The notes beneath the pieces are model-generated. The model saw only the letters and a program-made list of their open reading frames with translations, ran no database searches and was not told the DNA's origin. From an uncultured SAR86 cluster bacterium (lineage in GTDB: Bacteria > Pseudomonadota > Gammaproteobacteria > Magnimaribacterales > TMED112), in the NCBI GenBank assembly GCA_902585315.1, contig CACIDC010000006.1, positions 1 to 48,178 on the forward strand: DNA of 48,178 nt, read 5' to 3'. The translations under genes and the position numbers were made by a program. This document shows, piece after piece, positions 43,483 through 48,178 of this stretch (position 1 is its first letter; every line of letters starts with the position of its first letter).

Positions 43483-44704
43483 TTAATGAGTCAATAATAA
43501 GTTCATAAGAACCAGATAATTCTTCCAATGCTTTTATTTGTGACAATAGCTTTTTATCTCGAATATTTGGGTCTTTATACTTAGCAACTAGAGCCCTAAG
43601 TTGATTTTTTGTTTCAAAAGTCTCGATTTGATTGGTATCACACAGATCCCTTTTTAGTTGTTTGTAATTATTCAACTTAGCGCCTGTAATGGTTAGGGTG
43701 TTTGCAAAAATGGGCTCCATAAAGTTGTGACCTTTATTGAAAATTATGCTTCCTGCAACAACAACTAGGTCTGCAACAGCATATAGATTTATTAGCTCTC
43801 CAACTTCATCAAATATAATTATTGTTTTGTCATTATTAAGTTTTTTATGGTCATGCCTTTCAAATTCAGAAATTTTAACGGGTTCAAATCCTTTTGATTT
43901 TACTAATTGCATAACTTTACTAACTCGTTCCGGATGCCTTGGAGCCAATATTAAATTTATATTAAGACCTTCTAATGCATCCATTACAAACTCTTCTTCT
44001 CCTTCGTGTGAACTACCCAGAACAACATTTAAAATATTGGGATCTAGAAACTTTACGTATTTATTTTTTTTATTTTCATCTGTAACGTAATTTTCAGGAT
44101 TTATTTTCATATTTCCTAATAGTTTGGTGTTCGATGCCCCCAGGATATTTAGTCGATTGATTGTTTCTTTTGATTGGGCAAGAAAAAGATCAATTTTTGA
44201 AAAAATATAGGACGAGAATATTTTTGTTGCTTTATATCGTGAAAAACTTTGATCAGATATCGAGGTATTTAGTGAGATAATTTTTACATCAGAAGATTGG
44301 CTCAATAAATTTGGCCAAAATTCACTTTCAAATAAAACTATTTTTTTAATTCTATAATGACTAATAATTTTTTTGTGAACATGATTTAAATCATATGGAA
44401 ATGGAAGAAATTTAATATTTGAATTTTTGAAATTTTTCTCTAATTCATTGCGACCAGTATTAGTAGTCGATGTTAACAATACATTATGTCCCTCATCATC
44501 CAATCGTTTAGCCAAAGTTGATAAGATTTTAATTTCCCCAAGACTCACTCCATGCAACCATATAGAGGCCTTAGTTTGCTTCATATAATTTTGACCTAAC
44601 TTTTCTGAAATTGTTTTTAGTTTTTCCTTATCAATAGTGATTAAGTCTCTTAAAATTAAAAGAGGTAATAAAAAAATATAAATTAAGTTATAAAAAACTA
44701 ACAT
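43472..44704 (-). CDS. waaA: 3-deoxy-D-manno-octulosonic acid (Kdo) transferase
   Basis: Transfers Kdo to lipid IVA at the cytoplasmic face of the inner membrane in LPS synthesis. The 410-residue protein has an N-terminal membrane anchor (FYNLIYIFLLPLLIL), the WaaA hallmark IWLHGVSLGEI with the catalytic Glu, and FESEFWPNLL. The C-terminal GT-B half shows VVLGSSHEGEEE, RHPERV and GHNFMEP. I chose ATG at 44704 over the GTG one codon earlier. Only three bases separate it from the divergent lpxL-like gene, so its promoter must lie inside that gene, or vice versa. Confidence 0.93.
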   Translation of the reverse strand: MLVFYNLIYIFLLPLLILRDLITIDKEKLKTISEKLGQNYMKQTKASIWLHGVSLGEIKILSTLAKRLDDEGHNVLLTSTTNTGRNELEKNFKNSNIKFLPFPYDLNHVHKKIISHYRIKKIVLFESEFWPNLLSQSSDVKIISLNTSISDQSFSRYKATKIFSSYIFSKIDLFLAQSKETINRLNILGASNTKLLGNMKINPENYVTDENKKNKYVKFLDPNILNVVLGSSHEGEEEFVMDALEGLNINLILAPRHPERVSKVMQLVKSKGFEPVKISEFERHDHKKLNNDKTIIIFDEVGELINLYAVADLVVVAGSIIFNKGHNFMEPIFANTLTITGAKLNNYKQLKRDLCDTNQIETFETKNQLRALVAKYKDPNIRDKKLLSQIKALEELSGSYELIIDSLNDI

Positions 44705-44707
44705 CAC

Positions 44708-45568
44708 ATGAATAATATCATTCTTATAGCATTAATTTCTTTTACCAAGCTTCTTAGCCTTCTTCCAAAGTCAATTTTCACCAGCAATAATTCACCACTC
44801 TGGCGATTGATTGGAAAATCGATGAAGAAAAGAAAAAAAATCATTTCAGCAAATATTAATCATTGTTTTTCTGATAAAGATAAAAAATGGCGGGAAAATT
44901 TAATTGAGAAAATATGGCAAGATACATTTTTAGCTCTGTATGAAAATAATTATGCCTGGAATGCTGGAAACCAAATTAAGAGCTATAAGTGTGAATTTAA
45001 GAATGAGCAGATCATGATCAATGCTCAAAATAGTAAGAAAGGTGTGCTTCTATTATTCAGACATAGTATTTTTTTGGAGCTATCAGCAAGGTTGATTTCA
45101 GAAAAGTTTGCAATCTATGGCATGGAAAGACCTAACAATAGCGAAGTCCTACAAAAAATTATGAAAAGAGGCAGGCTGAAAGCAATGAAAGGTCTGACAT
45201 CTAATTCTAACGTAAGCCAATTAATTAAATGGTTAAATGAAGGTAAAACAGTCTTATATGCGCCTGATCAGGATTATAAAAATAAAAGATCGGTCGTTTC
45301 GAGATTCTTTAAGCAAAAATGTTTAACTACCACTGTTCCGTACACTTTAAAAAACATTACAAAATGTAAATTAATTTATTTAGATTTCTACAAAACTTCA
45401 AATGGCTATGAATTTATATTTGAAGACGTATCAGATATTGCAGACTCAAAACAAAATTTTGCCGACGAAATTAATTCAATAATTGAACGAAGTGTGACTA
45501 AAGCACCTGAGCATTATTTTTGGCACCACAGACGCTTCAAATCTCAGTCTCCTGAAATATATGATTGA
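44708..45568 (+). CDS. Lipid A biosynthesis acyltransferase, LpxL/HtrB family
   Basis: Inner-membrane acyltransferase that adds a secondary acyl chain to Kdo-lipid A. The 286-residue protein has an N-terminal hydrophobic stretch, the catalytic H-x4-E in LLLFRHSIFLELSARL, GMERPNN and the family segment LYAPDQDYKNKRSV. The C-terminus ends in APEHYFWHHRRFKSQ, matching the family's YxWxHRRF-like end. It lies back to back with waaA, its partner in lipid A assembly. LpxL and LpxM cannot be told apart by eye. It overlaps the next gene by 8 bases. Confidence 0.9.
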   Translation: MNNIILIALISFTKLLSLLPKSIFTSNNSPLWRLIGKSMKKRKKIISANINHCFSDKDKKWRENLIEKIWQDTFLALYENNYAWNAGNQIKSYKCEFKNEQIMINAQNSKKGVLLLFRHSIFLELSARLISEKFAIYGMERPNNSEVLQKIMKRGRLKAMKGLTSNSNVSQLIKWLNEGKTVLYAPDQDYKNKRSVVSRFFKQKCLTTTVPYTLKNITKCKLIYLDFYKTSNGYEFIFEDVSDIADSKQNFADEINSIIERSVTKAPEHYFWHHRRFKSQSPEIYD

Positions 45569-46157
45569 GGAATTTTCAAAAATTAAGGGCTTTCTTGAAC
45601 AAAAAGAAGGTAAGGCGCTATATGAAGCATGTAAATTCTCTTTCAAGACTGGAAAATGTGCAGAAATAGGCTCATATTGTGGCAAGTCTGCTTGTTATAT
45701 TGGTCTTGCATGCAAAGAAGTTGGTTCGAAACTTTATTCTGTTGATCATCATAGAGGCTCTGAAGAACAGCAATATGGTGAAGAATATTTTGATGAGGAA
45801 ATATATGACTTTTCAGCAAATCAAGTTAATACACTTCCATTATTTTTAAAAAATATTAAAAAGTTTAACCTTCAAGACCATATTGAACCAATGGTTATGA
45901 CTTCTGTTGATGCATCCATTAATGTGCCAGATAATTTGGATTTAATTTTTATAGATGGTAGCCACACATTTGAATCAGCACGAAATGATTACTTACATTG
46001 GAGGCCAAAGCTTCGCTCTGGTGGTGTTTTAGCAATTCACGATGTTTATGACTCTAAGGAAGAAGGAGGTCAAGCTCCCAAAGAAATTTACTTAAAAGCA
46101 TTAGCTGAAGGTTTTAAATTAAAAGAAAGAATAAATAGTCTTGTATTGTTAAATTAA
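45561..46157 (+). CDS. Class I SAM-dependent methyltransferase, family 24-like
   Basis: A 198-residue Rossmann methyltransferase. Motif I is in CAEIGSYCGKSACYIGLA, with an acidic residue after strand two (LYSVDHHRG). LDLIFIDGSHTFESARNDYL is typical of the Methyltransf_24 group, and SGGVLAIHDVYD follows. The substrate is unknown; related proteins often sit with sugar or polysaccharide genes, and this one follows lpxL and converges on a polysaccharide-type cluster. The ATG lies within the last codons of the lpxL-like gene. Its 3' end overlaps the next, oppositely oriented gene by 9 bases. Confidence 0.85.
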   Translation: MIEEFSKIKGFLEQKEGKALYEACKFSFKTGKCAEIGSYCGKSACYIGLACKEVGSKLYSVDHHRGSEEQQYGEEYFDEEIYDFSANQVNTLPLFLKNIKKFNLQDHIEPMVMTSVDASINVPDNLDLIFIDGSHTFESARNDYLHWRPKLRSGGVLAIHDVYDSKEEGGQAPKEIYLKALAEGFKLKERINSLVLLN

Positions 46158-47123
46158 GATGACTTTTTCTTTACCAGTTATATCATGGATACAATCAGCG
46201 GCCATAATTATTGCGGCATTAGTCCAAGTTGAATCCTCTTTGGGCCAGTATATTCCAAGATCATACTGATACCCAGTTGGAAAATACCCCTTTGAATTTT
46301 TATGTTTTAATACCTCATCTAATATTTTTTTTGCTTCTTGTTTTAGTCCTACTTTATACAAAGCCATAATACATTCTGAAGATTCAGCAAACGTTACCCA
46401 TGGCTCTTCTTCCACACATTTAATCCCTAAACCATCTACATAAAATTTTTTTAAAATTTTATTGGCATCTTCTTTTGTTCCGCTGTCGCATAAAATTGGG
46501 TAATAAGAGTCCATGGAAAACCGGGTTCTATCTATGCCTCCTCGATCAAATTTATTTGAGTTCAGTTTGGTATTCGAAATTATTATGTTGTGATCGATAA
46601 ATTCTTCATCTTGGATTAACTCACAAATTTTATTGTACGCTCTTCTAGAGAGTTCAAGCGAACATGATGAGGTAACTAAAGTATCATCAAGAAGGCCTTT
46701 TTTGTCTAATGCCCAATGATAATAACCATCAGCATCTTTAAACCTTTTTGCCCCATTATAAATTTGATGGATTTCAGATCTATACTTCAAAAGATAATTT
46801 ATATCGTTATCAATGTAGTACTTTTGTAGAAGAGGCAAATAAATGTAAGGAGCATGATGTGCCTCAAAAAAATCTTGTGATATTTTTCCATTTATATATT
46901 GAGATTTAACTAAACCCTCTTCGTCAACCATATTTAAACAAAAGTCTAATCCTCTTCTAAAAGCTTCCCATTCTTCATAAATAGACAGTGCAATTAAACA
47001 CTCACAATGATCCCAAAAATCCCATTTTCCTTTATCATCCCAGAGAATTTCACCGTTATCTTTTTGATTATTAAGTATCCAATTTTTAGCAGAAAGTAGT
47101 TCTTTTTTTATATCTTTATTCAT
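46149..47123 (-). CDS. Alpha-toroid (prenyltransferase/squalene-cyclase-like fold) protein
   Basis: A 324-residue protein made of repeating helical units with buried aromatic residues. Examples are AKNWILNNQKDNGEILWDD at the start, DGYYHWALDKKGLLDDTLV in the middle, and GYQYDLGIYWPKEDSTWTNA near the end. The Q-x-x-x-G-x-I-x-W unit and alpha/alpha hairpins recall the prenyltransferase/terpenoid cyclase or glycosidase (alpha/alpha)6 fold, but no DxDD motif of a squalene cyclase is visible. The enzyme activity is unknown. It overlaps a methyltransferase gene by 4 bases (ATGA) and is in line with a glycosyltransferase, so a role in glycan synthesis or modification is inferred. Confidence 0.6.
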   Translation of the reverse strand: MNKDIKKELLSAKNWILNNQKDNGEILWDDKGKWDFWDHCECLIALSIYEEWEAFRRGLDFCLNMVDEEGLVKSQYINGKISQDFFEAHHAPYIYLPLLQKYYIDNDINYLLKYRSEIHQIYNGAKRFKDADGYYHWALDKKGLLDDTLVTSSCSLELSRRAYNKICELIQDEEFIDHNIIISNTKLNSNKFDRGGIDRTRFSMDSYYPILCDSGTKEDANKILKKFYVDGLGIKCVEEEPWVTFAESSECIMALYKVGLKQEAKKILDEVLKHKNSKGYFPTGYQYDLGIYWPKEDSTWTNAAIIMAADCIHDITGKEKVILI

Positions 47124-47815
47124 TTTCTAAGATAGAAACATTCTGACTTACCAAAAAAAGGATTCAACATTTTCTCAATAAAAAGAGAAATCTTTGCTTG
47201 GCCAAACATTTGCCTGACTAACAAGGCATGAAGAGATTTTAAGAATTTATCCTCTTGCATATTATTGCGAGCTTTCAAAATCCAATAAATTGAATGTATT
47301 GCATGTTCACGATGGTATTTGAATACTTTTAAATTTAATTCTTCGAAACATTCTTTCAAAAAAGCTTTTTTAAAAATTCTGATGTGTCCACCGGGTGTTT
47401 GCATATATTCTTTGGAATATTTCCAACAAAGACTTTCCGGTAAATAACTTGGAACACTAATAAGCATAACAGCTCCAGGTTTAAGAATTCTGTAGCATTC
47501 TTTTAGTACATCTTTGAAGTTTGGTACATGTTCTAGAACTTCAGAACATATGACTAAATCCTGAGAATTATCTTCTAAGTCAATATTTCTAACATCACCT
47601 ATTGAAAACTCATAAGAATTTTGATTTTTGCAAATATGATCAGAAAATTCATCTTGTAGTTTGGTTATTTCTTCACCAGATTGATCTATGCCTATAATTT
47701 TTGCATTAAGTAATCGCAAACCTAGAGATTTTAAATGTCTACCATTTCCACATCCCACATCTATGGCAGTTTTAATCTTTTTTAGGTTAAGTGACTCAAA
47801 ATTAAATGTTTCCAC
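47120..47815 (-). CDS. Class I SAM-dependent methyltransferase, family 11-like
   Basis: A 231-residue methyltransferase. Motif I is TAIDVGCGNGRHLKSLG, followed by IIGIDQSGEE. LVICSEVLEHVPN is the post-II motif typical of the UbiE/Methyltransf_11 group, and RILKPGAVMLISVPSYLPE follows. The C-terminal third is helical and of unknown role. The start is GTG, inside the end of the glycosyltransferase gene (14-base overlap). The neighbours suggest methylation of a sugar or lipid-linked glycan; this is inference. Confidence 0.88.
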   Translation of the reverse strand: METFNFESLNLKKIKTAIDVGCGNGRHLKSLGLRLLNAKIIGIDQSGEEITKLQDEFSDHICKNQNSYEFSIGDVRNIDLEDNSQDLVICSEVLEHVPNFKDVLKECYRILKPGAVMLISVPSYLPESLCWKYSKEYMQTPGGHIRIFKKAFLKECFEELNLKVFKYHREHAIHSIYWILKARNNMQEDKFLKSLHALLVRQMFGQAKISLFIEKMLNPFFGKSECFYLRK

Positions 47816-48178
47816 TGATTATTTCTTCGTAGAGATCCTCAAGCTTCTTAGCATACTCGTCCCATCCAAAAAAATCATCCCTTCTTAATTTTGAGTTTTC
47901 TGTTAATTTATTTCTTAATATCTTATTCTCGATTAATTCTTTCATTTTCTTTTTTAAATCACTACTATCTTCAGAATCAAATATTAATCCAGCTTTTCCA
48001 GCTAGCTCAGGTAATGAGGCTTTATCTGAAACTATTACTGGCAAACCAGTTGCTATCATTTCTACTAGAGGAAATCCAAATCCTTCATAGCTAGAAGGTG
48101 CTATCCCAATATCTGCATCATTTAAAGATTTTATTAATTCATCCCTTGGAAGTTTGCTTTTGTAATCAATGTCATTTG
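47802..48178 (-). CDS. Glycosyltransferase family 4, C-terminal part only
   Basis: The gene enters from beyond the right edge; 124 C-terminal residues are visible. The GT-B donor-site motif E-x7-E is clear in IAPSSYEGFGFPLVE, preceded by DADIGI and followed by GLPVIVSDKASLPELAGKAG, as in retaining glycosyltransferases that use nucleotide sugars. The C-terminal helix (FGWDEYAKKLEDLYEEI) is standard. It is the first gene seen of a minus-strand set with a methyltransferase and an alpha-toroid protein. Sugar donor and acceptor cannot be inferred. Confidence 0.88.
   Translation of the reverse strand, partial: NDIDYKSKLPRDELIKSLNDADIGIAPSSYEGFGFPLVEMIATGLPVIVSDKASLPELAGKAGLIFDSEDSSDLKKKMKELIENKILRNKLTENSKLRRDDFFGWDEYAKKLEDLYEEIISGNI

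Noticed and set aside
46149..47123. Squalene-hopene cyclase or protein prenyltransferase
   Set aside because: The toroid-like repeats are present but the cyclase DxDD motif and the zinc ligands of a prenyltransferase are not visible.
1..48178. CRISPR arrays, tRNA or rRNA genes, insertion sequences, prophage
   Set aside because: Genes fill nearly all of the window, the intergenic gaps are too short, and no direct-repeat array, cloverleaf or transposase was recognised by eye.

Overview
The window is an AT-rich, very compact stretch of bacterial chromosome. It holds about 48 protein genes, almost all housekeeping. I see no rRNA, tRNA, CRISPR array, insertion sequence or prophage. No gene-free stretch exceeds about 145 bases. 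Gene orders such as gyrA-serC-(chorismate mutase)-tyrA-aroA-cmk-rpsA-pyrF, ubiG-HAD phosphatase-yciK and miaA-hflK-hflC-purA are gammaproteobacterial, closest in layout to Pseudomonas-type genomes. Low GC, overlapping genes, shortened operons, a large TonB-dependent receptor and a WYL_2-like small protein suggest a streamlined marine gammaproteobacterium, for example of the SAR86 type. The lineage is inference.

Layout. 1-13302 (minus strand): uvrC (cut by the window edge), pgi, pyrF, rpsA, cmk, aroA, tyrA, a stand-alone chorismate mutase, serC, gyrA and a three-gene pnt transhydrogenase operon. 13337-16622 (plus): ubiG with an apparent one-base frameshift, a MupP/Gph-like phosphatase, yciK, a WYL_2-like protein and a secreted nuclease/phosphatase-fold enzyme. 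16615-18726 (minus): rluB, scpB, scpA. 18870-27813 (plus): DAHP synthase, a protein with two DnaT-like domains, an RND efflux adaptor and pump, xseB, ispA, dxs. 27810-33246 (minus): a TonB-dependent receptor, then past a UUCG terminator a small LETM1-like protein, a thiolase and thiL. 33316-39395 (plus): nth, glyA, nrdR, ribD, ribBA, ribH, nusB, proC. 39381-44704 (minus): waaA, miaA, hflK, hflC, purA. 44708-46157 (plus): an LpxL-like acyltransferase and a methyltransferase. 46149-48178 (minus): the end of a glycosyltransferase, a methyltransferase and an alpha-toroid protein, probably part of a surface-polysaccharide locus.

How the genes work together. Aromatic amino-acid synthesis is represented by DAHP synthase, AroA, chorismate mutase and TyrA. 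Dxs and IspA supply isoprenoids, and UbiG uses a prenylated quinone precursor. RibD, RibBA and RibH make lumazine. WaaA and the LpxL-like enzyme build Kdo-lipid A. PntAB exchanges reducing power between NADH and NADPH.

I did not find a clear new multi-gene system. The most interesting points are small and local: a terminator whose hairpin carries the next gene's ribosome binding site; an identical TAAAG-N5-CTTTA palindrome in two divergent intergenic regions; a five-domain ribosomal protein S1; a PheA cut down to its chorismate mutase domain; missing ihfB, hfq, hflX, ribE and hisC at their usual places; an RND pump with an altered proton-relay; a tandem DnaT-domain protein; and tail-to-tail overlap at every convergent gene pair.
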